Source: Parietaria judaica
Taxonomy: Eukaryota > Streptophyta > Magnoliopsida > Rosales > Urticaceae
Length of the DNA stretch: 64,000 bases
Assembly (NCBI GenBank): GCA_954871525.1
Contig: OX940872.1
Span: 24,151,746-24,215,745 of the forward strand
Direction of reading: 5' to 3'
Shown here: one piece after another, positions 53,205 to 64,000 of the stretch
Layout of the letters: the number at the start of each line of letters is the position of its first letter
How positions within the stretch are numbered: the stretch's first letter is position 1
Position numbers and translations under genes: made by a program
Notes under the pieces: generated by a model
Told to the model about the DNA's origin: nothing
Seen by the model: the letters and a program-made list of their open reading frames with translations, nothing else
The model's database searches: none

Positions 53205-54250
53205 CTATTAAGTTTGAAGACTTATGCATGCATAATTCACCAGGGCTTACATTAACTTATCAAAATAAGTTACATTATTTTTATATACTAAAATACATTA
53301 TATCATATTTATAACTGTATATAGAAAATCAATTAAAGGATCGTTAGTACTAATATATATATATATACATATATTTTGTTCGATGTATAAGATAGCTTAC
53401 TAATCCATATATGTCTATTAATCTTTTGTTACAAGACAAAGAAACTTAGATACCAATAAAAACACTTTTGATCAGTGTATGCATATATTTCTTAATTTTT
53501 TATTCCCAGGTATTTCTTAAAAAGTTTGACATAAAATTGGGCATTTCCTACAATTTTCTTTTATTTAATTTAATATAGGGAAACTTACACATTCTATATA
53601 TTTAATATATGGAATCTTCATGGTATTTGCAGTCAAAGTTACTTTGTTTTCAAAGCAAAACTAAGTAACAACGTATTGAGGATATTACATTCAATCACAG
53701 GAAAAAAAATCGATATCTATTTCAAAAGTTGAATAGATAATTATATACCAAAAAAAAAAAAAATAGAAACACGAAAATGTTAAGATTTGAGATATGTATA
53801 GTAATGACAATTTTCGTAAAACAATTTTTCATTCTTCATTATATATATTATGCTGGATATATACTAAGACATCGACTATCAAGAAGCAAAATTACAACCA
53901 TATGCTAAGTATTAATATAATACTACCTACTGTTTTTAATCAAACCGTTGGTGCTTTTTATGAAGCTTTTTCTTTAGCTTTATTGCTCATGGTTTGATTG
54001 ATCAGTGAGCTAAACGCAAGGTAATAAAAGATATAATCAAACGACAAGGAAAGCTGCAGCATAAACAAGAACTAAAGAGCTGTAAACGACAGCAAAGAAA
54101 ATAAACTTGTTAGTCGTTAGAGGTTAGTCCAAAAATTGGAAAGAGAATGGAAACGACATGTGTATATTATATCTTGATATCGACTCTTACAATACGACAA
54201 TGTATATCTTTTGAAACACTTTGTAAACAGCTTATTATCATCAAACAGAA
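53205..54250. other. Gene-free AT-rich DNA
   Basis: No gene recognised. Includes a segment at about 54107-54208 that is nearly repeated downstream of the transporter gene (see 62982-63069). TA microsatellite near 53352-53365. Confidence 0.5.
54107..54208 (+). repeat. Segment duplicated downstream of the OPT gene
   Basis: Shares TTGTTAGTCGTTAGAGGTTA and the word CCAAAAATTGGAAAGAGAAT, then GGAAACGACATG, CTTGATATCGACT and ATACGACAAT, with 62982-63069. The copy here has about 12 extra bases (TGTATATTATAT). Interrupted immediately downstream by the LTR-like element at 54251. Confidence 0.85.
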
Positions 54251-54833
54251 TGTTAGGAGTGACCTTGGGATGGTCACGTTGGATCCCAATTCACGGATCT
54301 GCGAAATAGAAAAAAACACAAACTCAATAACACGAATTTGGGAGAAGAAATTCTCTATTGATAATCGAAGGCAAATACAAAGAGATAACTCAAAACTCCA
54401 ATGGACGCAGCGTAATCTTCTATTTACAATGTGTACACTGCTAGGTTTATATAGCCTCACACAGGCGAAACCCTAGCTCTACTCAATCGCACAAAATCAG
54501 GAAACTACCTTAAAATATCCTAATCAAATCTTTGATTCGGTATTAACTTACTCATCAAGTTACGCAGTTTCCTTACTGAGTAGTGGCTGACTTTCCCTTT
54601 CTTGTCCGGACAGTTTCTCTGTCCCCGAGCCGGCCTGCTCGTATGCTCTGGGCCGAGCTTGCCTTCTATCCGGACTCTCTACTTGTGTTCACCCGAGGTG
54701 GCCGGGCTGAACTCCTGTCCGTCCTCGGTGCTGGTCGGCACCACCCGGGCTGACTTCTTGTGAGTGCTTCTGTCCGTCCTCGATTCTGGTCGGCACCCGT
54801 ACTATAAGTCAAGTTTAAGCTCACAGGTGATGA
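54251..54833 (-). mobile_element. Probable LTR-like element, minus orientation (ends approximate)
   Basis: Begins TGTTAGGAGTGACC, like the edge at 16786. On the minus strand a TATATAAACC box (about 54446-54455) precedes leader-like DNA with the A/T-rich end near 54345-54380. GC content rises between 54600 and 54800 with repeated GTCCGTCCTCG(G/A)TGCTGGTCGGCACC words. The right end may lie as far as 54860. No flanking duplication fixed. Confidence 0.4.
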
Positions 54834-55100
54834 CTTATTATCGTGTTTGAATTGAACTCAGAATTCAGCTTGAATAGAATTGAAGGAAAGAAGAGATGAT
54901 GATGATGATTGGTGGTGGTGGTGGTGTGGTGGATAATGTGGGTGAAATTTCCAAACCAACTTGCCGGATGAACACTCAACAGGAAAGAAGAGATGGTGAT
55001 GATGATGCAAGAGTTCCCACAAACAATAAGTGCTCATTCTTTCACCACACGTCAACATTTCTGAAAACTGAAACTATTGATCACTGGATCAATAGCTAGC

Positions 55101-55107
55101 TATAAAT
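55101..55107 (+). promoter_or_regulatory. TATA box of the nsLTP-like pseudogene
   Basis: TATAAAT in the context CTATAAATAG, 97 bases before the ATG at 55198. Spacing and context fit a plant core promoter. Confidence 0.6.
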
Positions 55108-55197
55108 AGTTCTTTGCTTCAACAAATTAAGAAATATACAGCTTCAAATAATTAAGACTCAAATATACTATTATCCCTCTCAAACCAACACACACTT

Positions 55198-55453
55198 ATG
55201 GCGCCATTTAAAGCTTTTGTGCTTGTGCTGGTTATCCTCCTGATCATCAATAAGATCACAGCAGAGCAGGCCACAGTTAACTAGTGTAGTGATAAAACAA
55301 AACCGCTCGTCAACTACATGACGGAAAACGCCCCTCAACCGCCCACCCTTTTACTGCTGCTCGGGCTTGCAACAGAACCACGTCACCATGGCGGACATGC
55401 ACGCTGCATGTCAGTGCCTAGCTAGGTGACGATGCCGGCCAACACCCTAACAG
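55198..55453 (+). pseudogene. Non-specific lipid-transfer-protein-like pseudogene
   Basis: The ATG opens a clear signal peptide (MAPFKAFVLVLVILLIINK, then ITAEQATVN), and codon 29 is a TAG stop (55282-55284). Beyond it the same frame continues CSDKTKPLVNYMTENAPQPP. A shift is then needed to read YCCSGLQQNHVTMADMHAAC and QCLAR, which have the LTP pattern CCxG, a T-x-x-D-x-x-A-A-C stretch and the CxC pair. A TGA follows, and DDAGQHPN lies in another frame before a CAG|GTAAAT donor at 55453/55454, where LTP genes often have an intron. The second conserved Cys is Asn here (LVNY). At least one nonsense codon and two frame changes make a working eight-Cys protein unlikely. It is not a remnant without promoter: the TATA box is intact. 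Confidence 0.65.
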
Positions 55454-55792
55454 GTAAATATAAAATAGTAAATTAGTCGATTCCGTTTGAATTGGTTTTC
55501 GTTGAGACTGTATTAAAATGCAGGGCTTCATCTGAATCGGAGGGTCGGCTCCGCCACTGCGTGCACAGGATCCACGTTCTCCAAATGTACTGCGACGGAG
55601 GACGTTGATTTATTTGTAATATCAAACTCAATAAATGATACCAAGTTTCTTTGGACCATAAGAGTGAACCTACATAATTCCCAAAGCTAAATATTAAAAA
55701 ATCTATATACGTACCGAGCAAAAAAATTACAACAGTGTATATAAATACACTGCATATAAGCCGATTAGGAATTAGTCAACATAATTATTCAG

Positions 55793-55830
<38 letters not shown>

Positions 55831-56268
55831 TAGTAAATAGCAGACCACCAAGCTTACTTATGTCACAATTTCTCATCAGCCCCTTGATGTAGGAGCAAAG
55901 TATCGGAAAGAATGAAACCGCAAAAGTGCAGCAAAATGCCGACTTTATTTATCAAAACCAAGCTGTCCCAATAATCCCTCTGTTTTCCAATACATAGGCA
56001 TGGAACAGAGAATGGGAGGAAGGAAAGAGCAGCTCCAAAAACATGGAAACAAATCACCAAAAACTGGAAACAAATAACAGAAATAAATGATCCAAATGAA
56101 ATAAATAAATCCTGAAAATAAATGGTAGATATCGGTCATAATAGTGCAAGCAAACTGGAAAGTTTCCATGCACGTATTATTTCCCGTTGCGACGGTCCCA
56201 CGTCTCCATGAATGCCAAACCGAGCCCTAGCGCGCCATCACCCCTCAAGGACAAAAACCCTCGCAATA
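55454..56268. other. Gene-free DNA downstream of the LTP pseudogene
   Basis: No further LTP exon recognised. TA microsatellite at about 55798-55826. Open frames on the minus strand between 55863 and 56169 have no recognisable features. Confidence 0.5.
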
Positions 56269-56276
56269 GTCAGTAG

Positions 56277-56447
56277 CAAGGTATTAAATTTCTCGAATAT
56301 CCATCGACATGCCCATCGAAAATCTTTTTTCGATGATATGCGAAACGATATATCCATCGATTTACCTATGAGATACTAATCGACAAGCGATATATTTGTA
56401 AAATGAAAAGTGCGAAACGACATCGGCAACCGGTATTTAAAACCTTG
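56277..56447 (+). mobile_element. CAAGG-type hAT-like MITE, copy 4, with near-exact 8-bp TSD
   Basis: A 171-bp element starting CAAGGTATTAAATTTCTCGA and ending GGTATTTAAAACCTTG. Flanks GTCAGTAG (56269-56276) and GTCGGTAG (56448-56455) match at 7 of 8. It keeps the family blocks AAAATCTTTTTTCGA, GCGAAACGATATATCCATCGA and ATCGACAAGCGATATA. Confidence 0.9.
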
Positions 56448-56455
56448 GTCGGTAG

Positions 56456-57375
56456 ATACTGGATATTGGACTTCTTATCATGCATTCGTAGGAATTGGAC
56501 CACTTTTCGAAAATGGAAATCTTATTTATAAATGTCCAATATGTTAATAAGCCATGCATGCACAGATAAAGAAGCATTTATTATCTTTTTCAGAAAACAT
56601 TTATAGATATTAGAATCGCAAGAATGTTGATATATTGAGTAGTTGATGACAGTGTGTTTATATGATGAAAGTTGACATGTGATAGCACATGCATACTTAA
56701 TGCACAGTGGACTGAAGAAATGTATATCTCATTATTATTTATACTAGAATTACACGATTACATACAACTTCTTTTATTATTTGATAAATCTTTATAATTA
56801 ATTAATTAATAGATTCCAAAATATGCAGATGGGACGTCATGCATGTGATTGAAGATGACCTTAGCTTACTTAGGTGAAAACTGAAAGCCAAAGGGGTGTT
56901 CCGAAAATGATACGTAACAACATTTTATACTGAATTTATTAGAAGTTAGTAGTAATGTAATATTTTTTATTTGCAACATAAGTACTTTTTTTCTCGTCAT
57001 ACAATATATATTACTAAAACTTTTAACTCTAAAATATCAATTGTTTGGAGTTTGGACGATAAAAGTACCAATATTTTCGTTCATGTTTCATTATATTTAA
57101 ATAAATAAAAAAGGAGACGCCACATCATATGTTGGTCCATCTCTAGCTCTCAAGTCTCAACCAACCATATGCAACCATGGCGTTTGCCTCATTTTAGGGG
57201 AATTAGTTGAATATTTTTCTTAAATTTTGAATTTTGAATATGAATCATCCAATTGATAAAAAAAAGTATGACCCGTTACATATATATATATATTTATATA
57301 TTGTAAATAGATAATACAATTCCTAATTTTCAATTCGTGTAGGTTTCTATCCATTAATTCTGCATAAATTCTGTA
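56456..57375. other. Gene-free AT-rich DNA
   Basis: No coding sequence recognised and no repeat with readable ends. Confidence 0.5.
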
Positions 57376-57384
57376 TATATAATA

Positions 57385-57928
57385 GGGTTAATCCCGGCAA
57401 AAGTACTAATACTTTCAAATAACGGACCAATAAGTTCTAATTCTTTTTTTTTGCCCGGACAAAGTTCCAATTCTTTAGTTTTGTGTCCCTATAGGTACCT
57501 CCGTAAAAAAATTTGTCCTCCAACGTTACTCACGCCATGTAAAATTTTTGGTTTTGTATTCCAATATTTTTTTAACCCGAATAAAGTTCCAATTCTCTTG
57601 TTTTGTCTCCTCATATAACTTCCGTAAAAATTCCAAACCATGGATTATGCCGTTTTCGGCGTTGAATTAAAAAGTATTTTTTCTCCCTTTTAAATACATA
57701 TCCACGATTATCTTTGATCTTCCAACTTTCCGATGGCTAATTTACTCCGGAAATGTGGACAAAATTTTGTAACGGTGGTATGATTAACAATGGAGTACGA
57801 TTTTTTTTTCCGGAGGTACCAATAGGGACACAAAACTAAAGAATTAGAACTTTGTCCGGGCAATGAAAAGAATTGATATTTATTGGTCCACTTTTTGAAA
57901 GTATTGGTAATTTTGCCGGGATTAACCT
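57385..57928. mobile_element. Foldback MULE-like element with exact 9-bp TSD (544 bp)
   Basis: Starts GGGTTAATCCCGGCAAAAGT and ends ATTTTGCCGGGATTAACCT. Exact 9-bp duplications TATATAATA (57376-57384 and 57929-57937) flank it. Inner mirrored blocks include TTGCCCGGACAAAGTTC / ACTTTGTCCGGGCAA and TTTAGTTTTGTGTCCCTAT / ATAGGGACACAAAACTAAA. It ends 230 bases before the GIP1-like exon. Confidence 0.92.
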
Positions 57929-58155
57929 TATATAATATTGATAATCTTTTTTTATTTATTTTTATAATTCGTTTGTTTATTCTTAAAAAATAAATAATTA
58001 GAAAAAAAGCAACTGTTTAGAGAAAGAAGTGCATAGATTTACACGTATTGGTATCTCTCTGATATAAAAGCTCACATTTGTAGTCTTCTTTTTCCCTAGC
58101 TCTGCTTGGCCTTGGGTCACTCGTCTCGTCTCTCCCCTTCCTGAGGTGAGCAAAA

Positions 58156-58327
58156 ATGAGCAGAGCTTCTAGGGTTTCCGTCCCCGCCGACGACAATGTA
58201 CGGAAAACGATCCAAGACGTCAGAGAGATCACCGGGAAGCTACGCAGCGACGACGAAATCTACGCCGTGCTCAGAGAGTGCTCCATGGATCCGGACCAGG
58301 CCGCCAAGAAGCTCTCCTACCGGCTAG
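58156..58327 (+). CDS. Orphan first exon of a GBF-interacting-protein-1-like gene
   Basis: The frame from ATG reads MSRASRVSVPADDNVRKTIQ, then DVREITGKLRSDDEIYAVLR and ECSMDPDQAAKKLSYRL, which is the N-terminal UBA-like GIP1/DUF1296 domain (the family has VRKTIQ at this place, an aDeAxxxL-type middle and a DxDxAxxKLL end). It stops after 57 codons plus one base at CTAG|GTATAACC, a donor in the same phase as the family's first exon border, where the next exon normally begins with a DTFHEV-type sequence. No such exon was found before the transporter gene at 58819 or in the rest of the window. It may therefore be a partial duplicate, or the first exon of a gene whose large intron contains the transporter. 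Upstream, CT-rich leader-like DNA (58083-58150) looks like a genuine promoter side. Confidence 0.6.
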
Positions 58328-58713
58328 GTATAACCATCGTTTCTCTTCCTGCTTGAAAATAAAATAAAAAATTATATGCAACGTTGAATTTTTAATTGAA
58401 TCTTTAATTTTAGTTTAAATTTTTTCATTGCTGTTTCACCAATATTTTCTTTTTTAATAAATATGTATTTTTTAAATATATATTCCTATATTCCTGGTAT
58501 CAGTTGCTATAGAATAACGGCGTGGTTGATAAAATTAAAATAAAAAGAATCTAAAATAATGCAGAATTTACGGATTAAGTAGTTATTTTTATTGAAGTAA
58601 TAGTATCATTGTTGTTGTTGATAATACGCGGAATTTCTCTCGCATATTATTAGAATGCAGTTTATTCGATAAGTATTATTTATTTTTATTATTGAAATTT
58701 GTTGGATTTTCGC

Positions 58714-58765
<52 letters not shown>

Positions 58766-58818
58766 ACCTGTATCATATATACACCAAAAGGATATAACAA
58801 GGCTTTTCTCAAACAAAA
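58328..58818. other. Intron-like or intergenic DNA before the OPT gene
   Basis: AT-rich, no exon of the GIP1 family recognised. Contains an (AT)n(GT)n microsatellite at about 58716-58765, roughly 55 bases before the transporter start; the transporter promoter must lie in or near this stretch. Confidence 0.5.
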
Positions 58819-61800
58819 ATGGCAGGTCGCCCTGAAGGAGGAGATACCCATGGCCATGGAGATCCTCACCTAGGTGATGATGTCATCAAGATTGCAGGTT
58901 TCTTCTTCTTCTTCTTCTTCTGGTGCGAATGAGAATGCGAATTTTGTGATGTTGGTGGTCAATTCTTTTATTATGACGCAGAAGGCGGAGAAGTTAACGA
59001 CTGCCCGATCGAGCAGGTGCGGCTGACGGTCCCGATAACCGACGACCCGTCCCTTCCGGCATTGACTTTCCGGACATGGTTCCTGGGAATTATATCGTGC
59101 GCACTCTTGGCGTTCATCAACGGGTTCTTCGGATACCGTACGAATCCAGTGTATATCACTTCAGTGTCGGCGCAGATCTTGGTGCTTCCGATCGGGAAGT
59201 TCATGGCGGCAACACTGCCGAAGCAGAAGATTACTGTGCCGTGCACGGGAGGGTGGTCGTTCTCGCTCAACCCGGGCCCATTTAATCTGAAAGAGCACGT
59301 GCTCATTACCATCTTCGCCAACTCCGGGGCCGGTGGAAACTACGCCGTGAACATCATCACCATCGTCAAGGCTTTCTACCACCGGAAGATCCACTTCGTC
59401 GCTGCGTTTCTCTTGACTCAGACCACTCAGGTATATTAATTATTATATACTTATATATTTAGGCTATTTCTTTTATTTTATAGAAACTTATATATTTAAA
59501 CTATTGAAGCATAATATATATAATTATATATATACTTTGATCATGGTATTTAATTTTAAACAATATTTCATCTCCGTAATACTTTTTCGATGCTTTGGCT
59601 GAGCCAGGGCCCCGGACCCTCAAATTTAAGGGTCCTAATAAATAAATATATATATATATATACCTTTTGATAATTAATTATATATCTATAAAATATAGAT
59701 TAAAATGCTTTAAGGTGCCCATAGTTTTTTTTTGTCTAGGATCCCGAGTCCCGACAAAATACGACCAACTCAGGGCCACGTCTATTTCGCAATAGTGCCG
59801 CTTTTTCGAATTTACAATTAAAAAAAGAAATTTATTCTCAGTATTTAATGTATGTATACTCAAATTTGTTATAGACTACTCAGGTAATGAAAAAAAAATA
59901 CTTGACTATAAAGTGAAGTGTATTCAGGAACTAAATGAGAAATATATAGATAATTTAGGTGATAAAGACAGAGTGATTTATTATTTAAAGTCTACCACGA
60001 CAAAACAAAAGTGAAATATATCATTGTTCATCATATTTGTATTGTTTATGCAAATAAATATCTAATATTAAAACAACCAAATTAATAGCAAATCAGTATC
60101 TAGTTTGAAAGAACTAATCAATTATTTTCAATGTTCATTACCAAATAGAAATACAGCACGACCTAGTTTATTCAATTTGTAATATGTCACTATCTACTTG
60201 AATTCCCGGTTTCTTCAATAGGTATAGCACATAGAGATGTATGTTTCATGGGTTTTTTTATGCCTTGGGACACAAGTAATCGGTTTTCCGTTTCAGATGC
60301 TCGGGTACGGATGGGCTGGGATATTTCGTAAATTCCTCGTGGACTCTCCGTACATGTGGTGGCCATCGAACTTGGTCCAAGTCTCTCTCTTCAGGTACAT
60401 TACGTCAAACCCTAACCCTAAACCAAAACTTATAAAAATTTGAGTTACTCTCCCTCCTGTTTTATAGGGCTCTGCACGAGAAGGAGAAGCGCCCGAGAGG
60501 CGGTCACACCCGAATGCAATTCTTCTTCCTCGTCTTCATTTGCAGCTTTTCGTACTACATTGTGCCGGGGTATCTCTTCCAGTCCATCTCAATGATTTCG
60601 ATCGCGTGTTTGATATGGAAAGACTCGATCCTCGCTCACCAACTCGGATCTGGTTATAAAGGGCTCGGAATCGGCTCGTTCGGGATCGATTGGGCCACCG
60701 TGGCTTCGTTTTTGGGAAGTCCCTTGGCCACGCCCGGGTTCGCCATAGTCAACATTATGGCCGGATTCGTCTTCTTTTGCTACGGCGTGGCACCGTACAT
60801 ATATTGGAACAACATTTACGATGCGAAGAAGTTTCCATTGATCTCTCCCCACTCGTTCGACTCTACGGGCGCTACGTACAACATCTCACGGATCATAAAC
60901 AAGGAGAACTTTGACCTTGATATCGAGAGCTACAACAGCTACAGCAAGCTTTACCTCAGCACGTTCTTTGCCATGAACTACGGCCTCGGTTTCGCAACCT
61001 TAGCGGCCACCATCTCTCACGTCGTGCTCTTCCACGGAAAGTAAGTGTCTCTCACCCATACATGTACTTGATTCTCTCTCCCTATGTCTTGTTCTAACGC
61101 GGGTGTGTTTTTAGAACTATATGGAGCTTGTGGAAAAAGACGGCGAGTGAGAAGAGGGGAACGGTGGGTGACGTGCACACGAGGATAATGAAGAAGAACT
61201 ACGACGATGTTCCTCAGTGGTGGTTCTATTCGATTCTAGTGGCCATGGTTGCACTTTCGATATTCACGTGCGAGGGCTTCGGCAAACAGCTGCAGCTCCC
61301 GTGGTGGGGTGTCCTCTTAGCCTGTGCGCTCGCCCTCTTCTTCACTCTCCCCGTCGGAGTCATTCAAGCCACCACCAACATGGTATATTGCAACTTTTTA
61401 TACTGAAAAACGGAGGAATTCGGCTAGATGATATGGAATGTGTGTGTGTGTGTTTTGGCAGCAAACCGGACTGAATATCATCACGGAGTTGGTAATCGGG
61501 TATATCCTGCCGGGAAAGCCGCTCGCCAACGTGGCGTTCAAGACCTACGGCTATATCAGCATGACGCAAGCTCTCAGCTTTCTCGGTGACTTCAAACTAG
61601 GTCACTACATGAAGATTCCTCCCAAAACCATGTTCTATGCCCAGGTAAAATATCCAAAGTAACTTTGTAAAATCTGTAATTGATACCGAGAGAAAGGTAA
61701 AAAGAATCAATATTTGCCTTCTTTATTTGTTTCTTAAAGAAGTGAGCAATTTTTCGATTTTATATGAAAAGAAGTTACTTCGGTAATTGGCAACTAACGT

Positions 61801-62717
61801 CTCTTTTTGAACTTTTTTTGTTTGACCTCAGTTTCTGATATTTAAAATTTGGTAGAATCTCGTTAAATTAATACTTGATAATTAATAATTTTCTATAATC
61901 CTAACTCTTACTAACATAACTAAATTTTACCGTGATAAAATAATAAAAAAATTTAATCTCAACAATATTAATTTATAGAGGTTTTCCTCTTGTATTATAT
62001 TTCAATTGTTTATTCGTAATTGATAACAGAAACACTATTTATCTTTGATTTTTTCTTTTAATTGAGTGCTTTCAAATTATTTGTTCCCAGCTAGTTGGAA
62101 CCGTAGAGGCGTCCTGTGTCTATTTCGGGACCGCTTGGTGGCTCTTGACGACGATCCCAAACATATGTGACGTGGATAACCTTCCCGAGGGCTCCCCGTG
62201 GACATGTCCTGGTGACGACGTATTCTACAACGCCTCCATCATATGGGGAGTGGTAGGCCCAGGGAGGATGTTTAACACGGCGGGAGTGTACGGTGCGATG
62301 AACTGGTGCTTCGTAATCGGTGCCCTATCGCCGCTTCCTGTGTGGCTTCTGTCTTGCATGTTTCCGAAGAAGAAGTGGATCCCGTTGATCAACATGCCAA
62401 TTTTCTTGGGGGCGGCGGGGGGTATGCCGCCGGCGAGGGCAGTAAACTATTGGATGTGGGGCGCTGTAGGGATCTACTTCAACTTCTACGTTTATCGCAA
62501 GTACAAGGGGTGGTGGGCCCGCCACAACTACATCCTCTCGGCAGCTCTCGATGCCGGCATGGCCTTCACCGCGGTGCTGCTCTACTTCACACTGCAGAGC
62601 AAGGACATCTTCGGCCCCGACTGGTGGGGGTTGGACTCCACCGACCACTGCCCCCTTGCCACCTGCCCGACCGCGCCCGGTGTCGTGGGACCCGAGGCCT
62701 GCCCGGTCATCCAGTGA
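58819..62717 (+). CDS. Oligopeptide transporter, OPT family
   Basis: Multi-spanning membrane carrier that couples uptake of small peptides or related metal and glutathione substrates to protons in this family; the exact substrate is unknown. Seven exons join in frame: 58819-58897, 58982-59430, 60297-60394, 60468-61040, 61115-61382, 61462-61644 and 62091-62717, giving 758 aa, normal for plant OPTs. After a short acidic N-terminus come the domain block [10 protein letters not shown], the first membrane segments ([20 protein letters not shown]), the NPG motif in [14 protein letters not shown]-type [15 protein letters not shown], further segments such as [15 protein letters not shown] and [20 protein letters not shown] (close variants), and the KIPPK motif in [12 protein letters not shown]. 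The last exon carries [28 protein letters not shown] and [20 protein letters not shown]. It ends [16 protein letters not shown] with a Cys-containing tail. No frameshift. The OPT1/OPT5 subgroup is likely but not certain. Confidence 0.94.
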
Positions 62718-63463
62718 TGATGCCACTCATTTTATTACGTTGAAAATAACATATTGCAAGGTTGTACAGTTTTTTTCTTCTCTTCTAAGTTTGGATTTTC
62801 TTCCTATGTTTCTCAGTGATTTAATGCCAATAATATTTTCTTCTAGTTATTTGACATCTAAAATCTATTTTTTTCACAAGTGATAAAAGTGGAAAATGAG
62901 GATCTCAAAATTTTTTTTTATTATTTTTTTTTTCTTGTTTTATTTGTAAGATGAAATGGAAGGTCCTATACGACAATAAAATTGTTGGTCGTTAGAGTTT
63001 AGTCCAAAAATTGGAAAGAGAATGGAAACGACATGAATCTTGATATCGACTTTAACGATACGACAATATGCACACAAATTGTTGATAAAAGAAGCAAAAC
63101 TCGACCAGAGCATTTCAGTGAAACCAACAATAAACGTAAAATAAAAAATGATATAATGTTATCTGTTGGAGGATTCTTCGGGTTTGTTCCACGAATCAAA
63201 TCCCATATTAATTTTTGTATTATAATAAAAAATCATGGGCCATACATGTATGTAAGTTGGAAAACTTGAATGTGCTATAAATAATTTCTGTTATATTAAT
63301 GTAAAATATTATGTCTACAGCAATAAATATTATATTTATCAAGCAAGTATCACTCATCATATTCATTATAGTTGTTCATCGCCATCTCTTTGTAAATTTT
63401 AGATTTTGTGATTCAACCATTTTGTCTCATCCGCCGTAAAACTTTATAAACTATAATATTTTA
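62718..63463. other. 3' flank of the OPT gene
   Basis: Holds the 3' UTR and, at 62982-63069, the second copy of the duplicated segment. No gene recognised. Confidence 0.5.
62982..63069 (+). repeat. Second copy of the duplicated segment
   Basis: Near-identical to 54107-54208 (see there) with small differences, e.g. TTGTTGGTCGTTAGAGTTTA here against TTGTTAGTCGTTAGAGGTTA. Lies 265 bases after the OPT stop codon. Confidence 0.85.
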
Positions 63464-63472
63464 TAAAAATAA

Positions 63473-64000
63473 GGGATAATAGCGGCAAAAGTGGCCAAAG
63501 TTAGGCCAAGTGTGCAAATAAGTGGCCAAACCGATTTAATATCGGCATAAGTAGCCAAAGTTTACCAAACCGTGGACAGTACAAATTCCATCCATTTCAT
63601 GTCAACACCGTTAGTCCCGGCTCTAACTAACAATGAGGCCAAAATTATTAACGAGATTATCACTTTTTTTACAAAGTTTTTAAAACACTACCCATTTTGG
63701 TACATTTTAATACACAAAATGAGTAATATTTTTAAAAATATATTGTGGCTAAACGGGTATTTCCTTAAACAAAATTTCGGGTTTCTAACAATTAAATATA
63801 TCTCAATAAAATAATATTACAAAGTCTCGATTTTAGCCTCGACTCTAACTAACAATGTTAGGCCAACATTATTAACGAAATTTTTATTTTGTACAAACGT
63901 ATTAAAACATACATATTTTAGTTCATTTTAATACACACAATGAGTAATTAAAAAAAAAACTTGTGGCTAAATGGGTATTTTTGCTTATGGCAATATTTTT
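63473..64000. mobile_element. Start of a GGGATAATAGCGGC foldback-type element, cut by the window end
   Basis: Begins GGGATAATAGCGGCAAAAGT, the same design as the foldback elements (GGGTTAATGACGGCAAAAAT). It has direct internal repeats, for example CGGCTCTAACTAACAATGAGG at 63620 and CGACTCTAACTAACAATGTTA at 63838, and the word TACACA(A/C)AATGAGTAAT twice. The other end lies outside the window, so no flanking duplication can be tested. Confidence 0.5.

Noticed and set aside
55863..56169. Minus-strand frames of 65 and 74 residues
   Set aside because: Cys/Phe-rich low-information frames without family features or a supporting promoter.
58331..58818. Second exon of the GIP1-like gene
   Set aside because: No sequence coding for a DTFHEV-like start after an AG acceptor was found in this AT-rich stretch.

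Overview
The window is nuclear DNA of a flowering plant, most likely a eudicot. Genes have many short introns with GT-AG borders (one GC-AG). Coding exons are GC-richer than the AT-rich intergenic DNA. The proteins (XBAT35-type E3 ligase, ALOG factor, PMT8-type methyltransferase, SSU72, NDR kinase, PLS-DYW PPR protein, OPT transporter) match angiosperm families. Exon borders were set by hand from splice sites and reading-frame continuity; family assignments come from recognising the sequences, not from a search.

Layout. All seven intact genes read on the + strand: XBAT35-like E3 ligase (1428-5177, 10 exons), ALOG/LSH factor (14338-14964, single coding exon), PMT8-like methyltransferase (25812-29466, 7 exons), SSU72 phosphatase (30503-32154, 4 exons), NDR/AGC kinase (43929-48324, 13 exons), intronless DYW-class PPR protein of the At3g23330 type (49348-51423) and oligopeptide transporter (58819-62717, 7 exons). 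Two broken or incomplete genes are also present: an nsLTP-like pseudogene with its TATA box (55198-55453) and a lone first exon of a GBF-interacting-protein-1-like gene (58156-58327). The genes are unrelated in function and form no pathway or cluster.

Between the genes lie non-autonomous mobile elements, many with readable target-site duplications (TSDs). Mutator-like foldback elements start GGG(T/A/C) and have 9-bp TSDs; four TSDs are exact (19370-20609, 38244-38747, 52206-53195, 57385-57928). The first of these carries a GC-rich gene-like fragment, i.e. a Pack-MULE. hAT-like MITEs with 8-bp TSDs include a CpG-rich 274-bp element (11234-11507) and a four-copy family of about 170-182 bp beginning CAAGGTATTAAA. 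Solo-LTR-like elements lie at 9365-11035, about 16786-17832, 42153-43004 and about 54251-54833; the third is nested in the arm of a foldback element. No reverse transcriptase, integrase or transposase reading frame was seen, so these elements depend on machinery elsewhere. I saw no tRNA, rRNA or CRISPR array. The most unusual features are the Pack-MULE, the shared foldback family, the nested LTR, the orphan GIP1-like exon and a short sequence present both at 54.1 kb and downstream of the transporter gene.
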